A DNA stretch of 36,130 nt from an archaeon (GCA_018652475.1 JABICB010000004.1:1-36130); one strand, 5' to 3'. Positions 7,390 through 14,954 are shown, counted from the stretch's first letter. Program-made: numbers and translations. Notes: generated by a model not told the origin, from the sequence alone.

Positions 7390-7848
7390 ATGAATAAAAA
7401 AGGAATGTCATCATTAATCGCAACAGTATTAATTATAGGATTCACAATAGTTTTAGCAGTATTAGTTATTAACTTTGTACAGAATATATTTGAAGACAGA
7501 ATGGATGCAACTGGATGTGATGCAGCAGGTTATAATATTTGTTTAAGTGCAACTAATTATGATATTGTGGCAACATATAATGCAACCGCTAATGAAACAA
7601 CAACAAATATAATCAATATGAATTCGCAAGCAATGGATTTTGCAGTAATATTCTATGGTGCAGCCGGACAATCACTATTAGTAAATTCATCTGTTGGAAT
7701 TGTAGCAGGATATACAGCAATAGATGTAATCTATGAGGGTAACGCAACGACTGTAAAGATTATACCTTCAGCAATTGGAGAGTATGAAGATTTAGAATGT
7801 GCAGCAGTAACTTGTGATGAGAAAGAAGTAGATGTGGCAACAGTATAA
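7390..7848 (+). CDS. Candidate major type IV pilin (pilin-like protein 4)
   Basis: The 152-residue product begins MNKKG, then MSSLIATVLIIGFTIVLAVL, a typical archaeal pilin leader and filament-core helix. The extracytoplasmic domain is rich in Ala/Thr/Asn, carries four sequons (NAT, NET, NSS, NAT) for N-glycosylation, and ends with a cysteine-containing region. Own TATA box, about 40-nt leader, full Shine-Dalgarno match and a T-tract after the stop codon single it out as the most highly expressed member, hence the major-subunit assignment, which is inference. It resembles pilin 3 in the C-terminal half (ATYNATA; TVKIIP versus TVKLIP). Confidence 0.85.
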   Translation: MNKKGMSSLIATVLIIGFTIVLAVLVINFVQNIFEDRMDATGCDAAGYNICLSATNYDIVATYNATANETTTNIINMNSQAMDFAVIFYGAAGQSLLVNSSVGIVAGYTAIDVIYEGNATTVKIIPSAIGEYEDLECAAVTCDEKEVDVATV

Positions 7849-7858
7849 GCCACATTAT

Positions 7859-7869
7859 TATTTTTTTTT
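7859..7869 (+). terminator. T-tract after candidate major pilin
   Basis: A run of nine T (7861-7869) lies between the pilin 4 stop and the next ATG at 7876. A U-tract terminator here would give abundant short pilin mRNA and only partial read-through into the assembly genes. Confidence 0.45.
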
Positions 7870-7875
7870 AAAAAG

Positions 7876-8379
7876 ATGATGAAAAAAAGAGGACAAATTT
7901 GGATATCTGCTGTATTATATATGGCAATAGGAATAGTAATAATTTCATTAATTATGGCGGTAGGAGTTCCAGTAATTCAAAAGATGAGTGATAGACATAC
8001 ATTAGTTCAAACTGAAGAAATGATGGCTTCATTGGATGAAATAGTTCGTTCGGTCAAGGGTCAAGGATTAGGTGCCCAAGATGTAGTTTCTATGGGATTA
8101 AACAAGGGAACTTTCAATATAGATGAAACTAATGATCAAATTAGTTGGCAAATGGAAACAACTGCATTATTATCTGAACCAGGTTATCCAGTAACACATG
8201 GAAATTTAATTTTATTAACTGAAGTAAAAGGAAATAGGTATGATGTAACTTTAACTTTAAATTATACAAGTACAATAGATATAACTTATAGTGGGATGCT
8301 TCCTATATCTGGAAAGCACCGTATAGCAATACAAAATAAAGGAAATAATGAAATTCATTTAGAGGATTTATCAGTATGA
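7876..8379 (+). CDS. Pilin-like protein 5
   Basis: The 167-residue product has leader MMKKRG, then QIWISAVLYMAIGIVIISLI, resembling the R-G-Q leader of pilin 1 rather than the I-S-P type. The soluble part is beta-rich with sequons NYT. It immediately precedes the ATPase, overlapping it by 4 nt (ATGA), which suggests a minor or assembly-initiating pilin made in step with the motor. A second ATG at 7879 could also serve as start. Confidence 0.75.
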   Translation: MMKKRGQIWISAVLYMAIGIVIISLIMAVGVPVIQKMSDRHTLVQTEEMMASLDEIVRSVKGQGLGAQDVVSMGLNKGTFNIDETNDQISWQMETTALLSEPGYPVTHGNLILLTEVKGNRYDVTLTLNYTSTIDITYSGMLPISGKHRIAIQNKGNNEIHLEDLSV

Positions 8380-9944
8380 AAAAATTACCAAATTTAGAAA
8401 AAAAAGAGGAATCAATATTCAAATTAGATCTAGCTCCAAGATTACCTACTTTCAAGGCTGTTGAAAAGGATCAAGTTGACGAAAAATACCCACTTATTGC
8501 ACCTTATGCATATGCACACATAAAATGGGATAAAGAAAAAAAAGAGTTAATTTACACAGTTGAAGAACCTAATTTAGATCCAAAAGAGAAAAAAATTCTA
8601 ACTTTAATTGAAGGAGGAGTAAAAGAACTAATTAATATAAGTTATTTAGCTGCAGAAAAAGGGGAAACTGTAATTGCATATTTAGAAAAGAATGTTAGGG
8701 TTTTATTGGATGAATTAAGGATAACAATAACAAAAGAATCATACCTAAAGATAATGTATTATATTTACAGAGATTTTGTAGGGTTGGGGAGAATAGAACC
8801 ATTAATGAAAGATCCATTAATTGAAGATATTGAATGTAACGGGTCAGATTTTCCAATATTCATAGTTCATAGGAAATTTAGAAATATTAAAACTAATATA
8901 ATATATAAAAGTATTTCAGAATCTGCACATTTTGTAGAAAGATTAGCTCAAAAATCGGGACAATATGTTTCTTATGCAAGCCCATTATTAGATAGTGCAC
9001 TACCTGATGGGAGCAGAGTAAATGCTACGTTCACTGAAGATATTTCATCAAGGGGACCAACTTTCACAATCAGAAAGTTCACAAAAAAACCTTGGACTCC
9101 AACACAATTAATACACTTAAAAACACTCCCTCCAGAATCATTAGCCTATTTATGGTTATTAATAGAATATGAAAAAAATATAATGATAGTAGGGGGAACA
9201 GCATCAGGGAAAACAACTCTATTAAATGCACTAACCTTCTTTATCCCTCCTGCAGCAAGAATAGTTTCTATTGAAGACACTAGGGAATTAAATTTAGAAC
9301 ATAGTAATTGGTTACCTTCTGTCGCAAGAGCTGGAGTCGGATTAGCAAACCTAGTTGGACAAAAATATGGAGAAGTTACATTATTCAACTTATTAAAAGA
9401 GAGTTTCAGGCAGAATCCTGATTATGTATTAGTCGGAGAGATAAGGGGTGAAGAAGCATATGTATTATTCCAAGGCATGGCTTCAGGACACCCTAGTTTT
9501 GGTACTATGCATGCAAATGATGTAGAAACTATGATTAGAAGATTAGAAACTCCTCCCATAAATTTATCTCCTTCTTTGGTAGAGTCTATGGATGCAGTAG
9601 TAGTTATGACTGGAACGAAAGTTAATGGGAAAGCAGTTAGGAGAGTAAAGGAAATTGCAGAAATTATTTCTGTAAGGGACGAGGGGGCAGTAATAAATAA
9701 ACCTTTCACTTGGAATCCTGCTACGGACTCATTTATAGCAAATGCAGAAAGTCATGTATTCAAAACAATAATTGAACAACATGGAGTGAAGTATGAAGAT
9801 CTTATAGCAGAGTATAACAGGCGGGCAAAATTATTAAAAAAATTATATGAGGGAAAATATTTTGAGTTTTCACAAGTTCAAGAAATAATTAATGAGTACT
9901 ATAAGGATCCTGCAGCAGTTTTAAGTAGATTTGGAGTAGTATAA
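8376..9944 (+). CDS. Type IV pilus/secretion motor ATPase (ArlI/GspE-VirB11 family)
   Basis: The 522-residue cytoplasmic ATPase powers assembly of the filament. Visible motifs are Walker A GGTASGKTT (residues 273-281), the Asp-box/arginine region before it (SRGPTFTIRKF), the Walker B segment YVLVGEIRG with E355, and the His box SFGTMHAND with H379. The N-terminal 200 residues match the usual ArlI/GspE2 N-domain. Length is close to archaeal family members. It overlaps pilin 5 by 4 nt and the following small gene by 1 nt, so all are one operon. Whether the machine makes adhesive pili, a motility filament or a secretion pseudopilus is not shown. Confidence 0.95.
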   Translation: MKKLPNLEKKEESIFKLDLAPRLPTFKAVEKDQVDEKYPLIAPYAYAHIKWDKEKKELIYTVEEPNLDPKEKKILTLIEGGVKELINISYLAAEKGETVIAYLEKNVRVLLDELRITITKESYLKIMYYIYRDFVGLGRIEPLMKDPLIEDIECNGSDFPIFIVHRKFRNIKTNIIYKSISESAHFVERLAQKSGQYVSYASPLLDSALPDGSRVNATFTEDISSRGPTFTIRKFTKKPWTPTQLIHLKTLPPESLAYLWLLIEYEKNIMIVGGTASGKTTLLNALTFFIPPAARIVSIEDTRELNLEHSNWLPSVARAGVGLANLVGQKYGEVTLFNLLKESFRQNPDYVLVGEIRGEEAYVLFQGMASGHPSFGTMHANDVETMIRRLETPPINLSPSLVESMDAVVVMTGTKVNGKAVRRVKEIAEIISVRDEGAVINKPFTWNPATDSFIANAESHVFKTIIEQHGVKYEDLIAEYNRRAKLLKKLYEGKYFEFSQVQEIINEYYKDPAAVLSRFGVV

Positions 9945-10171
9945 TGGTAATTGATATGATAACTGAAAATGCCAAGACTCTTGCAGAACTTATAAAAAAA
10001 TATGATGCCTTGGTAAAGAAAAGGCAGATTGTATATGAGGAATCGCTCAATAATAAAGAAAAGAAACATGGTGAAGAATTAAATCAAATAAATTCTAAGT
10101 TGGAAAAAATGAAAGATTATGTATTGGCTCTGATGACTAGTATGGAAAAACAAATTGATTCAAAATTATAA
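9944..10171 (+). CDS. Small coiled-coil protein in pilus operon
   Basis: The 75-residue product is charged and helical throughout, with a likely coiled coil over about residues 15-65 (heptad-like ELIKKYDALVKKRQIVYEE, then LNQINSKLEKMKDYVLALM). It has no membrane segment or signal peptide. It starts inside the ATPase stop codon (TAATG overlap) and ends 3 nt before the platform gene, whose product also starts with a coiled coil. I infer an adaptor between motor ATPase and platform, but no known family is recognised. Confidence 0.7.
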   Translation: MVIDMITENAKTLAELIKKYDALVKKRQIVYEESLNNKEKKHGEELNQINSKLEKMKDYVLALMTSMEKQIDSKL

Positions 10172-10174
10172 AAA

Positions 10175-11431
10175 ATGTACGAAGATATAAAACATGTGGC
10201 AGAGCGAATATTAAATACTTCGAAAGAGGCAGAAAAATATGATTCTGAAAAAAAAGAATTGATTTCTAAGCATGCCAATAAAGAAGATATTGAAGAATAT
10301 AATGAAAAGATTAAAAATTTATTAAAACAAATAAAAAATGATCTCCCTATAATTTATAATGAAGTTAAGAAAACTCCCGTATTAGATTCAAAGAATAATA
10401 TATCTCAACAAGAATCAACAGGATCTAGTTTTGGAACAAAATTATCTTTTTCAGAAAAAAGAAAATTACTTTCTGAGTTAAATATTTCTGAAGATGATTT
10501 AAAAAAATTTGCAAAAATCCATAAATCTCCAAAAAAAGAAGTAGAAAATAAAGATTTTACTGTTTACAAATCAACAAAATATGCAAAATTGTCTAATACT
10601 ATGGTAGAAAGATTTTCTTTTTCTTTAATGAAAAAGAAACCTGACTTATTCAAACCTTTATTTGGTGCAATGAATTCTGCAAATTTGAAAGTATTTTCAA
10701 GAAGTTATGTAGATATAATATTATTTTCAGCAATCTTGGCATTACCCATTACTATGTTAGTTTTATTTTTAATAACATCAAATCCAATTATTTCTATACT
10801 TTCTGGGATAGTGGCAATGCCTGTAGTAGCTATACTAATCTATATGTACCCTTTTTCGATTGTTAATACTAGGAGGAGGGAAATAAAGAGAGAATTAGTA
10901 TTTGCAATAATTCATATGGCTGCAATATCAGGATCAGGAGTAAAACCTTCAAAAATTTTCAAATTATTAATAGAATCAAAAGAATATCCAGAATTAGAAA
11001 CAGAATTTAAGAGAATTCTGAATTATACTAATCTATTCGGATACAGTTTATCTACTTCATTAAGGGCTGTTGCAGAAACAACTCCCTCTCCAGAATTTAA
11101 AGAGTTATTGCACGGTATGACTTCAACAATTGAGACTGGTGGGAGTTTAAACGATTATCTTTCGAATAAAGCAGATGAAACTATGGGTAGATTTAATTTA
11201 GATCAAAAAAAATATTTAGAAACAATTGCCACATATTCAGATGTTTATACTGGATTATTAATTGCAGGGCCATTATTATTCATAGTAACTTTAGCAATTC
11301 TTGAAAGTATTTCTCCAGATTTAGGAGGAATAGCAATATCAACTTTGGCAAGTCTAGGAGTATTTGTTATGATGCCTTTGTTGAATATAATCTTTATGTT
11401 ATTTTTAGAAATGGGGAAGTCAGAAATATGA
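10175..11431 (+). CDS. Pilus platform membrane protein A (TadC/ArlJ-like, T2SSF domain)
   Basis: The 418-residue protein has a long cytoplasmic N-terminal region (about 1-175, partly coiled coil), two transmembrane helices near 180-230 (IILFSAILALPITMLVLFLI and the following one), a cytoplasmic T2SSF-type helical domain (about 235-345, with ISGSGVKPSKIFKLL), and two C-terminal transmembrane helices. This is the inner-membrane platform on which the ATPase acts. Canonical ArlJ carries two T2SSF domains in one chain; here the second is in the next gene, overlapping by 4 nt. Confidence 0.9.
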   Translation: MYEDIKHVAERILNTSKEAEKYDSEKKELISKHANKEDIEEYNEKIKNLLKQIKNDLPIIYNEVKKTPVLDSKNNISQQESTGSSFGTKLSFSEKRKLLSELNISEDDLKKFAKIHKSPKKEVENKDFTVYKSTKYAKLSNTMVERFSFSLMKKKPDLFKPLFGAMNSANLKVFSRSYVDIILFSAILALPITMLVLFLITSNPIISILSGIVAMPVVAILIYMYPFSIVNTRRREIKRELVFAIIHMAAISGSGVKPSKIFKLLIESKEYPELETEFKRILNYTNLFGYSLSTSLRAVAETTPSPEFKELLHGMTSTIETGGSLNDYLSNKADETMGRFNLDQKKYLETIATYSDVYTGLLIAGPLLFIVTLAILESISPDLGGIAISTLASLGVFVMMPLLNIIFMLFLEMGKSEI

Positions 11432-12285
11432 AAATAAAAATTAAAATCAGGCACATAATATCTCTTATCACGGGGTTATCGATGATAGTCCTATCATTAA
11501 TTATGTTATCTGAATCTAGGTGGATGAAATCAATAATTACTGTTGGCGTATTTCTGATGGTATCACAGTTTTGGATAGATAAGCTAATTGATAACAGAAA
11601 ACAACAAGAAGTTGAAGAAAAGTTTTTAGAATTTGTCCGTGCATTATCAAACTCAGTTAAAGCAGGAATACCTGTTCCAAAAGCAGTCATGATGGTGTCT
11701 GGGGCAGATTATGGTGCCTTGACTCCTTATGTAAAAAAGTTAGCTAAACAGCTAGAATGGGGCTTCCCTCTGCGGCAAGCATTAATGACCTTTGCATTAG
11801 GAACCGGAAATAAATTAATTAAAAAGGCAATCAATATTGTTATTGAGGCAGAAAAAGGTGGAGGGGATATTCAAGAAGTATTGACTAAAGTAACCACTGC
11901 AGTTTTACAAATAAAAAAGATAAAAGAAGAAAGAAAATCCATGATATTCTCTCAGATTCTTCAAGGATACATAGTATTCTTCATATTTATTGGAATAATG
12001 GTGGTATTACTAATATATTTATTACCTCAGATGGAAGGAATGGGGGGAATGATGACTGGTCAGTTAATGGGCGGATCTAGTAATTTATTAGATTCAGGAA
12101 CAGAAGCTGCTGCTTCAAAAATAGATTTCAATATAATTTTCACAGGATTAATTTTAATTCAGGGATTTTTTGCAGGACTAATGTTAGGTAAATTTTCAGA
12201 AGGGGAATTAAAGCATGGAATAAAACATTCATTGTTAATGATGCTTGGGGGATACTTAATCTTCGCAACAGCAGTAGGTATGTAA
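11428..12285 (+). CDS. Pilus platform membrane protein B (TadC/ArlJ-like, T2SSF domain)
   Basis: The 285-residue protein has two N-terminal transmembrane helices (about 8-50), one T2SSF domain (about 60-165; EFVRALSNSVKAGIPVPKAV and EAEKGGGDIQEVL), then a transmembrane helix (YIVFFIFIGIMVVLLIYLL), a Gly/Met-rich extracytoplasmic loop, and further helices at the C-terminus. It is the second half of a bipartite platform, comparable to TadB/TadC pairs or to a split ArlJ. It is translationally coupled to platform protein A, and 2 nt separate it from the next pilin-like gene. Confidence 0.9.
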   Translation: MKIKIKIRHIISLITGLSMIVLSLIMLSESRWMKSIITVGVFLMVSQFWIDKLIDNRKQQEVEEKFLEFVRALSNSVKAGIPVPKAVMMVSGADYGALTPYVKKLAKQLEWGFPLRQALMTFALGTGNKLIKKAINIVIEAEKGGGDIQEVLTKVTTAVLQIKKIKEERKSMIFSQILQGYIVFFIFIGIMVVLLIYLLPQMEGMGGMMTGQLMGGSSNLLDSGTEAAASKIDFNIIFTGLILIQGFFAGLMLGKFSEGELKHGIKHSLLMMLGGYLIFATAVGM

Positions 12286-12287
12286 TT

Positions 12288-13013
12288 ATGAATAAAAAAG
12301 GATTATCTTATGTGGATTGGGCAATAAGCTTCGGGCTATTTGTAATATATTTGTTAGCTATATTTATTCTAATTAAACCAGATGTAATAGATTCATATGA
12401 TTCGGATTTCTTAAATTCAATTGTGCAACAAGGATTGGAAGAAGATGTATATATTGATCTAACTACTTATCCTTTATTTATTGATACAGTCTCTCCAGGT
12501 AGCCATATTTCACTAGATCTGATTAATAATTTTCAATTTTTAAATAATACTAATACTGTAATTTTAGATAACAATTCAAATAAACTAAACTTTAGCCGTA
12601 GTTCAACTAGATTGAATTTTGATTATGATTTCACTAATGGGATGAATGATTTCAAAATAATATATTCAGAAAAGTTAAATTATTCAAATCATGTACCTTT
12701 TGGGGAAACGAGTATTTCTGCAAATTATACAATAGGAATAGCAGAACATAGAAAAGGAGTATATACAACTTTTTTTAATGATCTCCATGATATTGATTAT
12801 TATGATTTAAAGACAAAGTGGGGATATCCTATACAAAATGAGTTTGCAATAGAGATATACAATGGTTCAGATTTAACTATTGGGCCAGAATTATCTTATG
12901 AGTACATAACTCCTCAAATAGATGCAAAAGTAAATGTATTGATGTGGAGTGATTGGAGAATAAATGCACATGCTAATAATGAGTTAGTAACTATGTTAAT
13001 CAAAACTTGGTAA
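12288..13013 (+). CDS. Pilin-like protein 6 (large, sequon-rich)
   Basis: The 241-residue product starts MNKKG, then LSYVDWAISFGLFVIYLLAI, a class III-like leader and hydrophobic helix. The extracytoplasmic domain is beta-rich, aromatic and asparagine-rich with at least six N-x-S/T sequons (NNT, NFS, NYS, NYT, NGS among them). The size exceeds a normal pilin, suggesting a minor or tip subunit, or an adhesin-like subunit. It is encoded 2 nt after the platform gene and 1 nt before the last pilin-like gene. Confidence 0.75.
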   Translation: MNKKGLSYVDWAISFGLFVIYLLAIFILIKPDVIDSYDSDFLNSIVQQGLEEDVYIDLTTYPLFIDTVSPGSHISLDLINNFQFLNNTNTVILDNNSNKLNFSRSSTRLNFDYDFTNGMNDFKIIYSEKLNYSNHVPFGETSISANYTIGIAEHRKGVYTTFFNDLHDIDYYDLKTKWGYPIQNEFAIEIYNGSDLTIGPELSYEYITPQIDAKVNVLMWSDWRINAHANNELVTMLIKTW

Positions 13014-13014
13014 A

Positions 13015-13404
13015 ATGAATAAAAAAGCATATATGAAAACACTGGAAGCAATAATTGCGATAGTACTATTCTTAGGAGTAATTACAATTTTATTATCTTC
13101 AAATAAAGAAATTGAAACAGGGGTTCCCCAAGATATGGTTTTAATTCAAGATACTATCTTAAATACAATTCAAGAAAATAATACTTTAAGGAATTATGCA
13201 ATTTTATTAAGTGATTTCAACATTGATTCATTCATCAGTTCATCAATCCCAGTAGGAATTGGATATAACTTCACATTATGTGATGATATATCTTCTGGTG
13301 GATATCCTACAAGTACAGAAAGTGAAAAATTATACGCAGATAGTTTAATAATAGTTGAAGGCGAAGATATAGCAATAATCAATCTTATATTATGGAGAAT
13401 ATAA
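13015..13404 (+). CDS. Pilin-like protein 7 (Glu-containing leader)
   Basis: The 129-residue product starts MNKKAYMKTLEAIIAIVLFL. It is the only pilin-like protein here with a glutamate near the start of the hydrophobic helix, like the conserved Glu5 of bacterial type IV pilins. The leader lacks the glycine, so processing after A5 is a guess. It could be the initiating pseudopilin or an unprocessed membrane anchor. It closes the pilus operon; the arvABC-like promoter follows directly. Confidence 0.7.
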   Translation: MNKKAYMKTLEAIIAIVLFLGVITILLSSNKEIETGVPQDMVLIQDTILNTIQENNTLRNYAILLSDFNIDSFISSSIPVGIGYNFTLCDDISSGGYPTSTESEKLYADSLIIVEGEDIAIINLILWRI

Positions 13405-13416
13405 TTTCTCCGAAAG

Positions 13417-13426
13417 ATTTAAAAGG
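13417..13426 (+). promoter_or_regulatory. TATA box of arvABC-like operon
   Basis: ATTTAAAAGG with a purine-rich BRE-like CGAAAG just upstream. It predicts a transcript start near 13445, which leaves room for the Shine-Dalgarno-like AGGGGTG at 13453-13459 but not for any upstream ATG. Confidence 0.55.
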
Positions 13427-13466
13427 ATTATATCAAACAATATAATTAAATAAGGGGTGTTTAGAA

Positions 13467-14099
13467 ATTAAAAAATTCAAATCATTTTTTTTAAAATATT
13501 TTTTAAATGTATTCAAAAAAAAGAAAGAGCTTAGCTTAGGTTTCTATGGTCCACCAAATGCAGGCAAGACTACGTTAGCAAACAGAATCTGTATGGATTG
13601 GATTGGAGAAGAAATGGGTAGTGTTTCAAATATGCCTCATGAGACTAGGGAAGTAACACTAAAAGAAAGTGTAGTTATAGAATCAGAAGGGAAAAAATTA
13701 ACATTTAATATTGTTGATACTCCTGGAATTACAACAAAGATAGATTATGAAGAATTCTTAAAATTCAAAAGTATGTCCAAGAAGAAATCTAAAGAGAGAG
13801 CAAAAGAAGCAACAAAAGGAGTAATAGATTCAATCAAATGGTTAGATAATATGGACGCAGTAGTAGTTGTGTTGGATGCAACAACGAATCCCTATTCTCA
13901 AGTAAATATTACTATCATTGGGAATCTTGCAGCAAGAGATATTCCTGTATTAATTGTAGCAAATAAAGTTGATTTAAAGAAAGCAAATTTTAAAAAAGTA
14001 ACAAATGCATTTCCACAATATCCTGTGATTGGTTTATCTGCAAAGAAAGGAAAAGGTGTTGAAGGATTCTATAAGGAGATATTCAAGTTAGTAAAATGA
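13467..14099 (+). CDS. arvA: ArvA-like Era-type GTPase, apparent ATT start
   Basis: With the start at 13467 the product has 210 residues. G1 is GPPNAGKTT (residues 28-36), G3 is DTPG (84-87), G4 is NKVD (166-169) and G5 is SAKKG. The first ATG in frame (13593) would delete the P-loop, so it cannot be the true start. The frame is open back to a TAA at 13443, with no ATG, GTG or TTG before the P-loop. ATT at 13467 is preceded by AGGGGTG at a 7-nt spacing, like the GGAGGTGA site of the major pilin. The N-terminus is basic and hydrophobic (KKFKSFFLKYF), possibly membrane-binding. With DUF2073 and zinc-ribbon neighbours it matches ArvA/OapA, a small GTPase linked to vesicle formation in Euryarchaeota. 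A homopolymer error at 13515-13522 is the alternative (ATG 13507). Confidence 0.75.
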   Translation: MKKFKSFFLKYFLNVFKKKKELSLGFYGPPNAGKTTLANRICMDWIGEEMGSVSNMPHETREVTLKESVVIESEGKKLTFNIVDTPGITTKIDYEEFLKFKSMSKKKSKERAKEATKGVIDSIKWLDNMDAVVVVLDATTNPYSQVNITIIGNLAARDIPVLIVANKVDLKKANFKKVTNAFPQYPVIGLSAKKGKGVEGFYKEIFKLVK

Positions 14100-14524
14100 T
14101 GACTACATTCCAATATATACCATACAGGGAACATTCCTCACAAGGAACTGATGAAAAATTAAATAGAATATTAGATATAGTAAAAAATGAGCGAGTAATT
14201 TTAATGGAAGGGCGATTAAAACCAACAGAAGAACTTGAACTAATGAAAAGAAATATGGAAGCAATATCAAAAAAGTTTTCTGGGATATCATTAGTAACAA
14301 TAAATCCAAATCAAGATAGATTAAAAAAGAAAGATCAAGAATTTCATGAAAAAATAAAAGAAGGAATAAAAAATAATTTATATAAGTTAATGATGGGCAA
14401 AAGAGAAGGATTAACTATAATCGGTCCAGCATCAATAATCAAAGAGATTAGAAAAGATCCTTCAAAGATAGAATTAATAACTAATTCAGAAAAGAAAAAA
14501 CCATTAAGGAAGAGGAAGAAATAA
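14096..14524 (+). CDS. arvB: ArvB/OapB-family protein (DUF2073)
   Basis: The 142-residue product is soluble with an alpha/beta pattern, beginning FQYIPYREHSSQGTDEKLN and continuing with a segment MEGRLKPTEELELMK and GLTIIGPASIIKEIRKDP. The spacing and position between an Era-like GTPase and a zinc-ribbon protein identify the DUF2073 (OapB/ArvB) family. The start overlaps the GTPase stop by 4 nt and the end overlaps the next start by 1 nt. Function is known mainly by association with the vesicle GTPase; it likely acts as a partner in the cytoplasm. The C-terminus is lysine/arginine-rich (LRKRKK). Confidence 0.75.
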   Translation: MMTTFQYIPYREHSSQGTDEKLNRILDIVKNERVILMEGRLKPTEELELMKRNMEAISKKFSGISLVTINPNQDRLKKKDQEFHEKIKEGIKNNLYKLMMGKREGLTIIGPASIIKEIRKDPSKIELITNSEKKKPLRKRKK

Positions 14525-14898
14525 TGCCCCATCAATGCGTTCGATGTGGTAAGATGTATGATGACGGTTCAGAAAACTTACTCTCCGGCTGCGCATGTGG
14601 AGGGGGATTTTTTTTCTATATCAAAAAATCCAAAGTAAAAGAAGCAGAAGAAATTTCTAAAGAATTATCCTCTGAACAGAGAGTACAAATAGAGAAAGAT
14701 GTTACTGAAATTGTTGGGGCACCCAAAGATGATCAACCAGTATATCTAGATTTAGAGTCAATTAGAGTTCTTCAGCCAGGAAAATATGAATTAGATTTAA
14801 TATCTCTTTTCAAAAAAGGAAACCCAGTTGTTTACAAAGTTGAGGACGGTAAATACATAATTGATTTAGCTGCAACATTAGATTCAGTGAAGAAATAA
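14524..14898 (+). CDS. arvC: ArvC/OapC-family zinc-ribbon protein (DUF2072)
   Basis: The 124-residue product opens MPHQCVRCGKMYDDGSENLL, then GCACGGGFFFY. This is the N-terminal signature of the OapC/ArvC zinc-ribbon family (DUF2072). The metal knuckles are C5-x-x-C8 and C23-x-C25; the second knuckle is C-x-C. A predicted helix and beta-rich domain follow (residues 40-124). The start codon shares its A with the arvB stop (TAATG), so the three genes are translationally coupled. A short hairpin (14901-14918) follows the stop. Confidence 0.8.
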   Translation: MPHQCVRCGKMYDDGSENLLSGCACGGGFFFYIKKSKVKEAEEISKELSSEQRVQIEKDVTEIVGAPKDDQPVYLDLESIRVLQPGKYELDLISLFKKGNPVVYKVEDGKYIIDLAATLDSVKK

Positions 14899-14900
14899 AC

Positions 14901-14918
14901 GAGTTTAAATCGAAACTC
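14901..14918 (+). other. Short hairpin after arvC-like gene
   Basis: GAGTTT (14901-14906) and AAACTC (14913-14918) form a 6-bp stem with a 6-nt loop. There is no T-tract after it, so it is not a convincing intrinsic terminator; it may mark the 3' end of the operon transcript. Confidence 0.3.
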
Positions 14919-14932
14919 TTAAAAAAGATTCT

Positions 14933-14948
14933 GTGGCGGTTTCGTCAC
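14933..14948. promoter_or_regulatory. Inverted repeat just upstream of surface-protein promoter
   Basis: GTGGCG and CGTCAC flank a GTTT loop; pairing is complete if one G-T wobble is allowed. It ends 7 nt before the TATA box, where an activator or repressor could act. It is the most G+C-rich patch in this intergenic region. Confidence 0.35.
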
Positions 14949-14954
14949 CATAAG

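Noticed and set aside
5630-13404. The pilus locus as an archaellum operon
   Set aside because: No ArlB-type tandem archaellins, ArlC/D/E, ArlF/G stator or ArlH are present, and the platform is split into two proteins.
13593-14099. ATG 13593 as the start of the GTPase gene
   Set aside because: It would remove the P-loop GPPNAGKT, without which the rest of the GTPase motifs make no sense.
14901-14918. Intrinsic terminator after the ArvC-like gene
   Set aside because: The hairpin is not followed by a T-tract on the plus strand, so it was listed only as a hairpin.
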